DNA of 43,367 bases from an uncultured Lachnospiraceae bacterium (GCA_902801585.1 CADCIU010000022.1:1-43367), one strand, 5' to 3'. Positions 15,201-23,973 are shown, counted from the first letter of the stretch. Notes: generated by a model from the letters alone, not told the origin. Translations and numbers: made by a program.

Positions 15201-16646
15201 TCACTCGGAGAGGCAGACGATCCTTCCCGGCGTCCCGGCATGTGTGTGGAGGACCGGATTGCCGCATTTCTCAGTTTCCCTGATCCATGCGAGATGCTCT
15301 TTTCCGATCCACTCTCCCGGTGCCAGGATCGGGATGCCCGGCGGATAAGCGTACAGGTACTCCCCGCAGATCCTTCCTTCCGCCTCTTGCGCACAGACCT
15401 CCTCCGTCGGGCTCGTGACTGCCGTGAGAATGCGGCAGGCAGCGCCCGCATCCGGAATGACCGGTGCAGCATTTGTTTGGATATTGTCGTTTTCTCTCAA
15501 GGCGGCTGCTTCCGCGTCCATACTTTCCAGTGCCTTAGCCAGTTCACGAAGGTTCTCGCCGCTGTCACCGCACCCTGTCATAGCGAGCACATAAGAGCCG
15601 CTGCTCATCTCTGTCTCGATCCCGTACCTTCTCCTGAGAATTTGGGCCGCTTGCGCGCCGGTCATTCCCATATCTTTGAATGAGATCACTATTTTGCTCC
15701 TGTCACGCAGGATCCTACTGTTTCTGCCGCGCTCTGACTGCTCAGGATTCCACACCTTCACAGCCCGGAGCATCTGCGTTTCCTCGTAAAAAAGGTCGAG
15801 ATGCTCTTTCCACTGTCCGAACAGCCGTGGACCTCTCTCCGTAAGGAGCTGTACGCAGCTGTCAAGCGAGATCATGAGCGGATAGGACGGGGAGCTCGTC
15901 TCGAATATCCCGAGCTGCCTCTCCACTTCCGCTTCGGAAATACATTCGCTCTGAAGGTGCAGCAGCGCGGTCTGTGTCAGGGCGGGCAGTGTCTTATGCG
16001 CGCTTTGGACTACCAGATCCGCACCGCAATGAACGGCGCTGTCAGGAAACCCTCCCTCCTCAAAGAGTCCGAAATGTGCACCGTGTGCTTCGTCTACAAG
16101 GAGAGGAATCCCCGCACTGCGGCAGACCTTGGCGATCTCCCGGATATCGGAAACCACGCCCTCATACGTCGGCGAAGTCAGGATCACCGCCGCGCTGTTC
16201 GGATGCTTCCTGATACTGTCCCTCACTTGACCGGCAGTGACCTCTCTGCATATACCGAGCCGCCGGTTCTGCGCAGGTATGATCCAATGCGCCTTTATTC
16301 CTCCCAGCTCGATCGCGTGATAGACCGACCGATGACAGTTGCGGGCAGCTATGATCTCTCCGTGAAAGGGAACGGCCGCTCTGATGCCGGCCAGAATGCC
16401 GCAGGTGCTGCCTCCGACCAGGAACCATGTTCTCCCGCTTCCCCACAGCGAGGATGCTCTCTCCATGGCCCTGCGAAGGATGCCGTCCGCGTTATGAAGG
16501 TCGTCTGCGCCGCTGATCTCCGTAATATCCAGATCGTACGGCAGTTTTCCGGACGGGCATAGCAGCCTCTTATGACCGGGCATATGCATCGGGATCGTGC
16601 GGTTTGTGAGCGCCTCCACTTCTGATTCTAATCTTCCTGTTTTCAT
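15201..16646 (-). CDS. Orn/Lys/Arg decarboxylase-family PLP enzyme
   Basis: A 481-residue cytosolic PLP enzyme. MHMPGHKR near the N-terminus, FLVGGSTCGILAGI, VLTSPTYEGV, LVDEAHGAHF and the PLP lysine in SAHKTLPALTQ place it in the Orn/Lys/Arg decarboxylase family, the short Firmicutes type (YaaO/SpeA-like). It may decarboxylate arginine or lysine for polyamine synthesis. The C-terminal domain has YPPGIPILAPGE, typical of the family. The start is uncertain: ATG 16646 fits family alignment, but AAGGAG is 14 bases upstream; ATG 16682 is an alternative. The open frame continues upstream through the mscL terminator and cannot be coding there. Confidence 0.88.
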   Translation of the reverse strand: MKTGRLESEVEALTNRTIPMHMPGHKRLLCPSGKLPYDLDITEISGADDLHNADGILRRAMERASSLWGSGRTWFLVGGSTCGILAGIRAAVPFHGEIIAARNCHRSVYHAIELGGIKAHWIIPAQNRRLGICREVTAGQVRDSIRKHPNSAAVILTSPTYEGVVSDIREIAKVCRSAGIPLLVDEAHGAHFGLFEEGGFPDSAVHCGADLVVQSAHKTLPALTQTALLHLQSECISEAEVERQLGIFETSSPSYPLMISLDSCVQLLTERGPRLFGQWKEHLDLFYEETQMLRAVKVWNPEQSERGRNSRILRDRSKIVISFKDMGMTGAQAAQILRRRYGIETEMSSGSYVLAMTGCGDSGENLRELAKALESMDAEAAALRENDNIQTNAAPVIPDAGAACRILTAVTSPTEEVCAQEAEGRICGEYLYAYPPGIPILAPGEWIGKEHLAWIRETEKCGNPVLHTHAGTPGRIVCLSE

Positions 16647-16721
16647 ACAGTCTTCACAAGCTCCTTTTGACGTTCGTTTCATCGGGCTTTGCATGCAGCC
16701 TTGCTGCTGCCTGCCGGCATG

Positions 16722-16754
16722 AAAAAAGCTGCCGCTGGCAGCGGCAGCTTTTTT
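16722..16754. terminator. Strong bidirectional terminator after mscL
   Basis: A perfect 15-bp stem (AAAAAAGCTGCCGCT and complement) with a 3-base loop has an A-run and a T-run at its ends. It lies 12 bases after the mscL stop codon and ends the minus-strand mscL transcript. Confidence 0.92.
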
Positions 16755-16765
16755 ATGAAAGCGAA

Positions 16766-17173
16766 TTAAAGCTCGGATGTGCAGTGAGGGCATCTGGTCG
16801 CCTCGATCGCGATCTCGCTCTTGCAGTAAGGGCAGATCTTGGTCGTGGGCTCTGCGGGCGCTTCCTCAGGCTTCTTGACAACGGTTGCCGCTTTGTTAAT
16901 AGCCTTGATCACGCTGAAAAGCACGAGGGCGATCAGAAGGAAGTTGATAACGGCATTGATAAACTTGCCGACAGCGATCGGAGAATTATTCACTGTGACC
17001 ACAAATCCGCTGAAGTCAAATCCGCCGATCATACCGATAATCGGTGTAATGATATCTTCGACCAAAGATGTCACGATCGCAGTAAAAGCCCCGCCGATGA
17101 TGATACCGACTGCCATATCCATGACATTCCCGCGGGAGATAAACTCTTTGAACTCTTTCATGAAACCTTTCAT
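16766..17173 (-). CDS. mscL: Large-conductance mechanosensitive channel with zinc-ribbon tail
   Basis: A 135-residue inner-membrane channel that opens under osmotic downshock. The N-terminal helix KEFISRGNVMDMAVGIIIGGAF and TM1 (about 15-45), then TM2 (about 66-88, INAVINFLLIALVLFSVIKAIN), match MscL. Instead of the usual short C-terminal helix, the tail has a zinc-ribbon with CPYC (113-116) and CPHC (130-133 region), likely metal-binding in the cytosol. AGAGG precedes the ATG. It stands alone, ending at a strong terminator. Confidence 0.94.
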   Translation of the reverse strand: MKGFMKEFKEFISRGNVMDMAVGIIIGGAFTAIVTSLVEDIITPIIGMIGGFDFSGFVVTVNNSPIAVGKFINAVINFLLIALVLFSVIKAINKAATVVKKPEEAPAEPTTKICPYCKSEIAIEATRCPHCTSEL

Positions 17174-17297
17174 TCTACGTACCTCTTTTCTATAGAATTA
17201 ATAAATGAACAGTTATATTGTACGCAGATTCATTATTCACATCAATACAAATTTTATATTTTTTTTATGATTATAAAAACTGTCTCATAAAAGACAA

Positions 17298-17651
17298 TTA
17301 TGCTTCTTCAAGCGCGCTCAGGTTATCGCAATGGCACTTATATTCCGCCTCCAGATCCTCCATCATCTGCTCTGCTTCATCATATTTCGAATTCCGCAGC
17401 ATCTCCGTGATCTTCGCGGTCGGTTCATACAGCCCTTTCAGGCCCAGATTCAGGCAGACTCCCTTTAAAGTATGCGCCGCCTGAAATGCTTTTTCATAAT
17501 TCGTTTCGCTCATTGCCGTTCGGAGTTCATCCATGCTGCTGTCCCGGAGAAACATAAGAGCAAATCTGCGTATTCTGGCATCGGAGAGAAGCCTGGCTTT
17601 GACATCTTCATAGTCTCCCTTAATTGCGTCATAGCATTCTCTGACGTTCAT
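17298..17651 (-). CDS. HPt (histidine phosphotransfer) domain protein
   Basis: A 117-residue protein consisting of one HPt four-helix bundle. The phospho-accepting His60 is in AAHTLKGVCLNLG. HPt domains relay phosphate between response regulators in phosphorelays. No sensor kinase or response regulator is in the neighbourhood, so it must act in trans. ATG 17651 has AAAGGAATT upstream; an in-frame ATG at 17690 lacks a ribosome site. It follows the LCP gene by 28 bases and is probably in the same operon; a weak hairpin with a T-run follows the stop. Confidence 0.87.
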   Translation of the reverse strand: MNVRECYDAIKGDYEDVKARLLSDARIRRFALMFLRDSSMDELRTAMSETNYEKAFQAAHTLKGVCLNLGLKGLYEPTAKITEMLRNSKYDEAEQMMEDLEAEYKCHCDNLSALEEA

Positions 17652-17679
17652 AGAATTCCTTTCTTTGATCATGCTTTTG

Positions 17680-18954
17680 TCAATATACATAACTGTTTAT
17701 GATCTCGGTGTTCTCCTGTACGACGGACGACGGCTCATAATCGTCCTGCCCGAACAGCGTACTGTGCAGCGTGATCACATTGGTGGTCAGATAATACGGG
17801 ATCACGCAGGATTCTCCGTTCACAGTCGCAAACGTCCGGTCCTCTTCCGAGGGAAAGCCCGTGCTATCCGTCAGATCCATGGTCCTGGCCAAAAGAATGA
17901 AACGGAGCAGTTCTCCGGCTTTGAGAGACGTCGCCATCTCTCCCAGAACGCTGCCTGCCGCTCTGGCAAGCTGCAGGGGATTGGCTTTTTTGGCCTTCTC
18001 CATTGTGAGGGACAATACCGTCCTCTGTCTCTGGGCTCTCTTAAAATCGTCTCCCTCCGTATAACGGATCCTGCAGTATGCCGTGGCCTGAATACCGCTC
18101 AGATGCTGCATTCCCGAATCCGTGACCTCCTCGTAATCGATGCCCAGCTCATCATACATATCTTCCATGTAGCTGTTCATATACTCCATCTCTTCATCTG
18201 TGATCTCCAGATCGATCCCGCCGAGCGCATCGATCGTGTCTGCAAGACCTTCGAAGCCGACCGTGACGAAATCGGTGATATTGAGATCAAGATTGGAGTT
18301 GAGCATGGCGATCGCCTGCTGCGGGCCTCCGTATGCATACGCCGCATTGCATTTGCGGAACTCTCCTCCGCCAATATCAAGCAGCGTATCGCGGTAGACA
18401 GAGACGAGTTTGATCTTTCCTGTCTTCTTATTGATGGAACAAATCATGATCGTATCGCTTCGGTTGTCTCCCCCGAGAAGATCCTGTTCTCTTGAGTCCA
18501 CACCGAAGAGCGCAATATTCTGGTAGCCCTTCATAGTCTCATCCGCCAGTACGCTGGGGTGAATACTGCTTTGGAGGGATTCCTCCAGATCCACCGAATT
18601 CACTGTCTGCATCAGAGAACGCATATACATGAGTCCGCCCGCTGCCGCACCAATGATCAGGGCCAATAGGATCAGAAAGAAATTCCTGATCGGATGGTGC
18701 CTCTTCTTTTGACGGTTATACTGTTTGAGCCTGCGATTCTCGGATCTTCTGAGTTTCTCCTCTTCTCTCTGCTGCCTGATCCTTTCATACTCTCTGTTCT
18801 GACGGAGCTCCTCTTCCAGCTCCAGTCTCTCTTTTCTTCTCCGCACCCCTTCGCGGGCGTCCCTCTGACGGGCGTATTCTTCGTAATCCTCCTCTTCCCC
18901 CAGTTCTTCTTCCATCAGGATTCTGTCTTCTATCTCTTTTCTGTTTTTTGCCAT
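17680..18954 (-). CDS. LytR-CpsA-Psr family cell-wall glycopolymer ligase
   Basis: A 424-residue membrane enzyme that likely attaches wall teichoic acid-like polymers to peptidoglycan. The N-terminus (1-88) is a very charged Glu/Arg coiled-coil segment in the cytosol. One membrane helix follows (about 91-110). The LCP domain outside the cell starts about 140 with IALFGVDSRE, then RSDTIMICSINKKTGKIKLVSVYRDT, which carries the catalytic Arg/Asp pattern, and ends with CRIRYTEGDDFKRAQRQR. AAGGAG precedes ATG 18954. The UPF0158 gene ends 15 bases upstream and the HPt gene follows, forming one operon. Confidence 0.93.
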   Translation of the reverse strand: MAKNRKEIEDRILMEEELGEEEDYEEYARQRDAREGVRRRKERLELEEELRQNREYERIRQQREEEKLRRSENRRLKQYNRQKKRHHPIRNFFLILLALIIGAAAGGLMYMRSLMQTVNSVDLEESLQSSIHPSVLADETMKGYQNIALFGVDSREQDLLGGDNRSDTIMICSINKKTGKIKLVSVYRDTLLDIGGGEFRKCNAAYAYGGPQQAIAMLNSNLDLNITDFVTVGFEGLADTIDALGGIDLEITDEEMEYMNSYMEDMYDELGIDYEEVTDSGMQHLSGIQATAYCRIRYTEGDDFKRAQRQRTVLSLTMEKAKKANPLQLARAAGSVLGEMATSLKAGELLRFILLARTMDLTDSTGFPSEEDRTFATVNGESCVIPYYLTTNVITLHSTLFGQDDYEPSSVVQENTEIINSYVY

Positions 18955-18969
18955 AAATGCTCCTTGAAA

Positions 18970-19389
18970 TTACTCGATCAATTCCAGACCATTTTCCGAG
19001 CACCAGCGCTTTGAAAACTCCATATAAACTTCGTCCCTGTAATTGAACCATTTAATAAGAAGGTGTCTTTCTCTTACGGCGTTTTCAAAATACAGCATCC
19101 GCTCGTCCTCATCCAGGTCCTTCAGTTCTTCGAACCAGTCGCTGCCGGGAATCGTTCCGACAAATGCCTTCATAACTTTGATGCGTCCCTCTTCTCCGAT
19201 CTCGGGGAGCTTTATATACTCTCCGCTGCGCTTCAGGAGATCCTCCTCTGTGGAGATCCCGTATACCGCTTTGCCGTAGATGCGGCCGCCCATGAACATG
19301 AGGACGGTCTCCAGCGGTATATAATAATAGTAAACGGCTTGAAAGGGATACGAGAGAGACTGCATCACATCATCCAGTCTGATCTTCAT
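18970..19389 (-). CDS. UPF0158-like protein
   Basis: The 139-residue soluble protein begins KIRLDDVMQSL and ends with the pattern W-F-x-Y-R-D-E...RWCSENGLELIE, which matches the C-terminal signature of the UPF0158 family. The middle is strand-rich with YIKLPEIGEEGRIKVMKAF and the typical RER...LIKW segment. Its function is unknown. It is the first gene of the run with the LCP and HPt genes. Confidence 0.75.
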   Translation of the reverse strand: MKIRLDDVMQSLSYPFQAVYYYYIPLETVLMFMGGRIYGKAVYGISTEEDLLKRSGEYIKLPEIGEEGRIKVMKAFVGTIPGSDWFEELKDLDEDERMLYFENAVRERHLLIKWFNYRDEVYMEFSKRWCSENGLELIE

Positions 19390-19513
19390 TTATCATTCCT
19401 CTTTTTATAAAACGAACTGCTGTTACCGATACTCTCAAAATTACAATTATAGAATAGTGCTTCATTTCAAAGGTTCTGTCAAGAGCTTTTTTATTGACCG
19501 TGTACACTATGCC

Positions 19514-19542
19514 TTGAGAAATCGCCAAAATGCCTCTATACT
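19514..19542 (+). promoter_or_regulatory. Sigma-A promoter of the sortase gene
   Basis: TTGAGA (19514-19519) and TATACT (19537-19542) with a 17-base spacer, about 60 bases before the sortase start codon. Confidence 0.75.
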
Positions 19543-19600
19543 TTATAAATAAGCTGTTTATACAGATCACCTGATTATTTACAATGATGAGAGGCACACC

Positions 19601-20347
19601 ATGCGAAGGACTGTATCCAATATTCTGATCATTATCTTTTCCGCCATTATTGCTGTGAGCGGATATCGTCTCTGGAAAATATTCCGCGAGTACCACGAGG
19701 GGACGCAGCAATACAACACCACTTCTTCCACCTATGTGCGGCACACCGACGATGCTCCGGAGGAGGAAGGCTATCCCACTGTCTGTCCCATAAGTGTGGA
19801 CTTTGAAGGACTGCTCGCCGAGAATCCCGATGTTGTCGGGTGGATCTACAGTGAAGGGACCCAGATCAACTACCCTGTCATGCATGGAAGCAGCAATGAG
19901 GAATACCTCTACACTATGATCAACCGTGCTTACAACTCGTCGGGAAGTATTTTTATGGATTTTCGGAACCAGCCCGACCTGTCCGATTACAATACGATCA
20001 TTTACGGGCACCACATGAAGAACGGATCCATGTTCGCTTCTCTCCACCAGTATACAAAGCAGTCTTTCTATGACGAGCACAAGTACCTGTGGTTTCTCAC
20101 GCCTGACCACATCTACAGGCTGGATGCGATCGCGGGATATGTGGGAAATGCGGAAGCCGAGATCTACACGATCTTTACGGATATGGATGAGCTGAACCGG
20201 TATCTGACTTTTGCCTTGTCAAATTCCAATTTCGAAGCTGAAAAGATACCCGAGTATATCAACGGCATTATCGCTCTGTCCACGTGCGCCTATGAGTATG
20301 ACGACGCGCGCTATGTACTGGTCTGTGTTCCGGTCATGGTTGACTGA
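19601..20347 (+). CDS. srtB: Class B sortase
   Basis: A 248-residue membrane-anchored transpeptidase that links surface proteins to peptidoglycan. One N-terminal helix (about 6-24) anchors it. The catalytic residues are His137 in YGHHM, Cys229 in ALSTC and Arg237 in DARYVL. The class B feature is a long helix between the strands (residues about 145-165) and the WIYSEGTQINYPVMHG opening. GAGAGG precedes the ATG. It has its own promoter and terminator. No substrate gene with a sorting signal is adjacent, so its targets lie elsewhere. Confidence 0.94.
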   Translation: MRRTVSNILIIIFSAIIAVSGYRLWKIFREYHEGTQQYNTTSSTYVRHTDDAPEEEGYPTVCPISVDFEGLLAENPDVVGWIYSEGTQINYPVMHGSSNEEYLYTMINRAYNSSGSIFMDFRNQPDLSDYNTIIYGHHMKNGSMFASLHQYTKQSFYDEHKYLWFLTPDHIYRLDAIAGYVGNAEAEIYTIFTDMDELNRYLTFALSNSNFEAEKIPEYINGIIALSTCAYEYDDARYVLVCVPVMVD

Positions 20348-20382
20348 CCGCATGCGGCTTTTGGCAAAGCACATATGGTTTT

Positions 20383-20411
20383 AAGGGGATCTGTGAAAGA
20401 TCCCCTTTTTT
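20383..20411 (+). terminator. Terminator of the sortase gene
   Basis: AAGGGGATCT (20383-20392) pairs perfectly with AGATCCCCTT (20398-20407), then T-run through 20411. On the plus strand it is 35 bases after the sortase stop. Confidence 0.9.
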
Positions 20412-20417
20412 ATGCGA

Positions 20418-22244
20418 TCAGATCCCGTCTTTGATCTCATATAATACAGCCGAAAATGCCGGAAGCTCAATGCGCACGCCCCCGATCCCCCGTGCTTTCA
20501 GTCCGGTCCGGCGTTTCGGTTTTTTGACTGTGCCGCTGTAGCACTCCCAATCCGTGTGGATCAGGGGCATGAGCTTCTCGTCCTTCTGCGGCGTATAGAC
20601 GTAAACATGAGGCTGATCGGAAAAGTTAAAGAACGCGGCCGCTGCACTGCTGAGGCCCTCCCTGCGGATGCCGTAGACATTGTTCTGCATGTCATTGATC
20701 GCGATCCACCTGAATCCGTCAGGATCGTAATCCCTCTCATAAAGTGCAGGCTGCTGCGCATACACCTTGTTCAAATCCCTTATATATTGGGAAAAGCTGT
20801 CGTGAAGCGGATACTTGAGCAGGAAATAATCCGGCTCCTTTGTCTCATCCCACTCGCGGATCATCGCGATCTCATTTCCCATGAAATTCAGCTTCTTCCC
20901 CGGGTGAACCATCATATACATGTAGAGAGCCCTGCACTGGGGGAACTTCATCTCATAGCTGCCGAAGATCTTGTCTATGACCGTCTTCTTGCCGTGGACC
21001 ACTTCGTCGTGAGAGAGCGGAAGCAGGTGTCTCTCATTGTAGAAATAGAACATAGAGAAGGTCAGTCTCTGTGCAAAAGAAACTCTCTCTCCCGACTGCT
21101 TCATGAAATAATCAAGCGTATCGTTCATCCACCCCAGGTCCCACTTGTAATCGAACCCGAGTCCTCCCTGATCCACAGGTTTGGTGCATCCCGGATACGA
21201 TGTGGAATCCTCTGCGATCAGCATCGCCGTGGGATGCAGCTGATGCAGACCGAAATTCATTTTTCTGAGGAAATTCAGGTTAAAATCGTTGACACCGCGG
21301 TTCTCATTTCCCATCCAGTAGATCAGACGGCTGACCGCATCCATCCGCAGTCCGTCAAAATGGTACTCGCTGAGCCAGTAGTTCGCCGCAGACTGCATAA
21401 AACACGCCACTTCTCTTCTCGAGAAGAGGAAGTTGCAGCTTCCCCACTCGCTGTCCGAGACGTCCGAAGACGGATACTCATACAGATCCGAGCCGTCGTA
21501 GTGTTTGAGCGCATAGTAGTCATTGGCAAAGTGCGCCGGGACAAAATCGATGATCGCCCCGATCCCTGCCAGATGCAGCTCATTGATCAGTTTCTGCAGC
21601 TGCCGCGCCGTTCCGTACCGGGAAGTCGGCGCAAAAAATCCTGTGTTCTGATATCCCCAGCTTCCGTCAAAGGGGTGCTCCGAGAGCGGCATGAACTCCA
21701 CGTGCGTATAGTGATTCGCCTTGATATAAGCGATCAGTTCTTCCGCGATCTCGTCATACTGATACCAGCCTTCCTCGACCTTCCTGTCAGGATCATCCTG
21801 CCTGTCGGCATCTTTTCTCTTCCATGAGCCCAAATGGAGTTCATAGATATTGAGGGGTTTGTCAAAACAGCGCGTGCGGTCCTTCATCCACTCCTCATCC
21901 GTAAACCGGAATTCGCTCAGATCTCTGACAATGGAGGCGAAGTTCGGGCGGAGCTCCATTCCGAAGCCGTAAGGATCGCAGTGCTCTATCCGTCCGTTCT
22001 GACCATAGATCACATACTTGTACATCTGTCCGGCCCTGGCCCCGGCGATCCGGATCTCATAAAACTGCGCACGGACAGCTTCCTTCATTTCCTCTTCCTG
22101 CCAGTTATTGAACTCCCCTATGATCGCAACCCGCTCAGCCTGCGGCGCAAATGTTCTGAAGACTACGCCGTCTTCCTCCACATGTGCCCCCAGATATTTA
22201 TATGCATCATAGATCTCACCCATGTAGAACTTCTGAAAATCCAT
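20418..22244 (-). CDS. glgB: 1,4-alpha-glucan branching enzyme
   Basis: The 608-residue GH13 enzyme makes alpha-1,6 branches in glycogen. An N-terminal CBM48 domain (about 15-100, FRTFAPQAERVAIIGEFNNWQ) is followed by the catalytic barrel: VEFMPLSEHPFDGSWGYQ, VPAHF, the nucleophile Asp in DGLRMDAVS, the acid Glu in AEDST, and LSHDEVVHGK. The C-terminal domain is all-beta. It starts 9 bases after the sugar-binding lipoprotein gene, with the TAA stop next to GGAG, so the two are translationally coupled. No other glg gene is next to it. Confidence 0.95.
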   Translation of the reverse strand: MDFQKFYMGEIYDAYKYLGAHVEEDGVVFRTFAPQAERVAIIGEFNNWQEEEMKEAVRAQFYEIRIAGARAGQMYKYVIYGQNGRIEHCDPYGFGMELRPNFASIVRDLSEFRFTDEEWMKDRTRCFDKPLNIYELHLGSWKRKDADRQDDPDRKVEEGWYQYDEIAEELIAYIKANHYTHVEFMPLSEHPFDGSWGYQNTGFFAPTSRYGTARQLQKLINELHLAGIGAIIDFVPAHFANDYYALKHYDGSDLYEYPSSDVSDSEWGSCNFLFSRREVACFMQSAANYWLSEYHFDGLRMDAVSRLIYWMGNENRGVNDFNLNFLRKMNFGLHQLHPTAMLIAEDSTSYPGCTKPVDQGGLGFDYKWDLGWMNDTLDYFMKQSGERVSFAQRLTFSMFYFYNERHLLPLSHDEVVHGKKTVIDKIFGSYEMKFPQCRALYMYMMVHPGKKLNFMGNEIAMIREWDETKEPDYFLLKYPLHDSFSQYIRDLNKVYAQQPALYERDYDPDGFRWIAINDMQNNVYGIRREGLSSAAAAFFNFSDQPHVYVYTPQKDEKLMPLIHTDWECYSGTVKKPKRRTGLKARGIGGVRIELPAFSAVLYEIKDGI

Positions 22245-22253
22245 CTTGTCTCC

Positions 22254-23567
22254 TTACTCCGCGTCTTCCTCCTCCGCATTAGACGATACGTCTTTGCGGG
22301 AGTTCTGCATGATATCGAAAATCTCCTGCGCGTTGTCCACTGTCACATTTACATATTCGCAGTAAATGCACGGCTGTACGCTATCACCTCTGAGAAACGC
22401 GAATGCCGCATCCGATGCGCTCTTGGACTGTTCCAAAAAGTCGTTAAAGAACGTGCTGCGGATATTGCCGGAAGCGACTTCCTTCACACTTGCCCGATTG
22501 GCATCAAAGCCGAATATGATCACATCGTGTCCGACTTTTTTCTTCTCTTCGCTGATCGCATCCCATGCACCGAGTGCCTGATCGTCATTCGCGCACAGAA
22601 TGACTTCCAGATCTTTTCCGTATTCATCCATCATGCGGATGACATTTTCTTTGGCCTGAAGGCGCGCCTCACTTATTGGCTCTTCTTCCACTTCTTCCTG
22701 AATTTCTTCATCGGTCTGCGCAGCGCCGGCGTTCTCCGCTTCTGCCTCCGCTTCCGGCCCGTTTGTCACAGCCTGTTCTTCCTCTGGCTCCTGCGCCGGT
22801 TCTGCAGCCGGTTCTTCAGCTGCTTCATCCGCAGCTTCCTCAGCGCTCTCCTCAGTATCCCCCTCACCGGACTCGTCTTCCCCGTCTGTCAGGACATTGA
22901 CCGCATAGCCGCGCTCATCGAAAGCTTTCAGAGTCTCCTCATTGACCAGGTCACCGGAACTAATGCCGTCTTTTCCAAGGACGATCAGACCGATCTCCTC
23001 ATCACCGTTTTGATCGATCGTCTCCAGCTCTGCCGCATCCAGGACGTCTGCTCTCTTTTGGGCTGCCTTTTCGCAGGTTCCCCCCACATATACCGCCTTG
23101 ATTCCTTTTTTCTCCCAGCGCTGCAATTCCTTCTCGTCAGGACCGGTGCCGAAAAACACGACCGGTATTTCCGCTTTGGAAGCCGCATCTGTGATCGCCG
23201 GTATCGCCGCTGCATCCGCATTTCCAACGAACAGGACATGGCATCCCGCGGCGATCTGCCCGCCGGCTCCTGCCTGCAGCTCCTCTCCCGGCTGATCTGA
23301 AGCCTCTATGTTGTCTTCGGGGACACCGGAAGAGACCAGATACCCTTTCAGCTTTTCAACAAAAGATTCCGTAAACTCTCCATCTTCCTCTGCATATATG
23401 ATCCCGATCTTCACATCGGAAGGAAGGATGGTGCTGTCCTTATCAACTGTCTCCGTAGTCGTGTCCTCATTCGATACGTTCTGACCTTCTCCCTGAGAAG
23501 AACATCCTGTAATCAGGAGGACACTGATGATTCCGGTAAGAATCCATGCAATGATCTTCCTGCCCAT
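22254..23567 (-). CDS. Sugar-binding lipoprotein with acidic insertion (Peripla_BP family)
   Basis: A 437-residue lipoprotein with lipobox LLITGC (Cys22). The two-lobe fold of ribose/galactose-type periplasmic binding proteins is visible: VKIGIIYAEEDGEFTESF, GCHVLFVGNADAAAIPAITDAA, PVVFFGTGP, and, in the second lobe, EVILCANDDQALGAWDAI, IIFGFDANRASVKEV. Between the lobes, residues 228-300 form a Glu/Ala/Pro-rich acidic insertion absent from ordinary binding proteins. ATG 23567 has GAAAGGAAAG upstream. A consensus promoter is at 23666-23695. No ABC ATPase or permease accompanies it; glgB follows directly. It may act as a sensor or serve a distant transporter. Confidence 0.82.
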   Translation of the reverse strand: MGRKIIAWILTGIISVLLITGCSSQGEGQNVSNEDTTTETVDKDSTILPSDVKIGIIYAEEDGEFTESFVEKLKGYLVSSGVPEDNIEASDQPGEELQAGAGGQIAAGCHVLFVGNADAAAIPAITDAASKAEIPVVFFGTGPDEKELQRWEKKGIKAVYVGGTCEKAAQKRADVLDAAELETIDQNGDEEIGLIVLGKDGISSGDLVNEETLKAFDERGYAVNVLTDGEDESGEGDTEESAEEAADEAAEEPAAEPAQEPEEEQAVTNGPEAEAEAENAGAAQTDEEIQEEVEEEPISEARLQAKENVIRMMDEYGKDLEVILCANDDQALGAWDAISEEKKKVGHDVIIFGFDANRASVKEVASGNIRSTFFNDFLEQSKSASDAAFAFLRGDSVQPCIYCEYVNVTVDNAQEIFDIMQNSRKDVSSNAEEEDAE

Positions 23568-23665
23568 ATTGCTTTCCTTTCTGCCGCACCTCATCTCAGT
23601 CGTCTGAGCGTCGGATCCGCCGGCTGAAACCCTCGAATCGTCCGCAATTTGTGTGTATTTTATCT

Positions 23666-23695
23666 ATTATACCTTTAAATATTATATCCTGTCAA
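23666..23695 (-). promoter_or_regulatory. Sigma-A promoter of the binding-protein-glgB operon
   Basis: Minus strand TTGACA (23690-23695) and TATAAT (23666-23671), both perfect, with an 18-base spacer, about 100 bases before the start codon. Confidence 0.85.
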
Positions 23696-23745
23696 AACAG
23701 TCCCCGCCTTAAGCTGCAAGCTTCCAAGCCCAAGGCACGAGAAGC

Positions 23746-23764
23746 AAAAGAGGGCGTTGCCCTC
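23746..23764 (-). terminator. Probable terminator after the symporter and GntR remnant
   Basis: On the minus strand GAGGGC/GCCCTC (23759-23764 and 23750-23755), loop AAC, is followed by TTTTGC. A second hairpin CAACAC/GTGTTG lies just upstream near 23788-23807. The stem is short, so the call is moderate. Confidence 0.5.
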
Positions 23765-23830
23765 GCTGATTAATCAGCAAGATGCAACACCACCTTCTGT
23801 GTTGTCCCTGTTTGTAATTGTAATGATCTG

Positions 23831-23973
23831 CTATTTTCGCCTGCGTGCGATGGAATAGAAAGCAAACATATCCGGCCTGTGCCTGGACTGCGTATATTCA
23901 AACATCTCCCCGGCGGCATTGTAAGTCTCCGACGTGACGACCGCCATCGCCCCGCAGTCTACCTCTGGTGTCA
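23831..23973 (-). pseudogene. C-terminal remnant of a GntR/UTRA transcriptional regulator
   Basis: Directly after the GPH symporter, in a different frame, the minus strand reads about 47 codons ending in TAG: VTPEVDCGAMAVV, TSETYNAAGEMFEY, TQSRHRPDMFAFYSIARRRK. The pattern Y..aG..fEYt.SrhRpD.f.F is the end of the UTRA ligand-binding domain of GntR-type regulators. The DNA-binding and the rest of the effector domain are missing, and the reading frame runs into the symporter gene. There is no ribosome site or start of its own. It looks like a deletion remnant of the symporter's former regulator. Confidence 0.55.

Noticed and set aside
21834..23300. A 488-codon open frame on the plus strand
   Set aside because: Antisense to glgB and the binding protein; composition is an image of the acidic insertion and has no recognisable motif.
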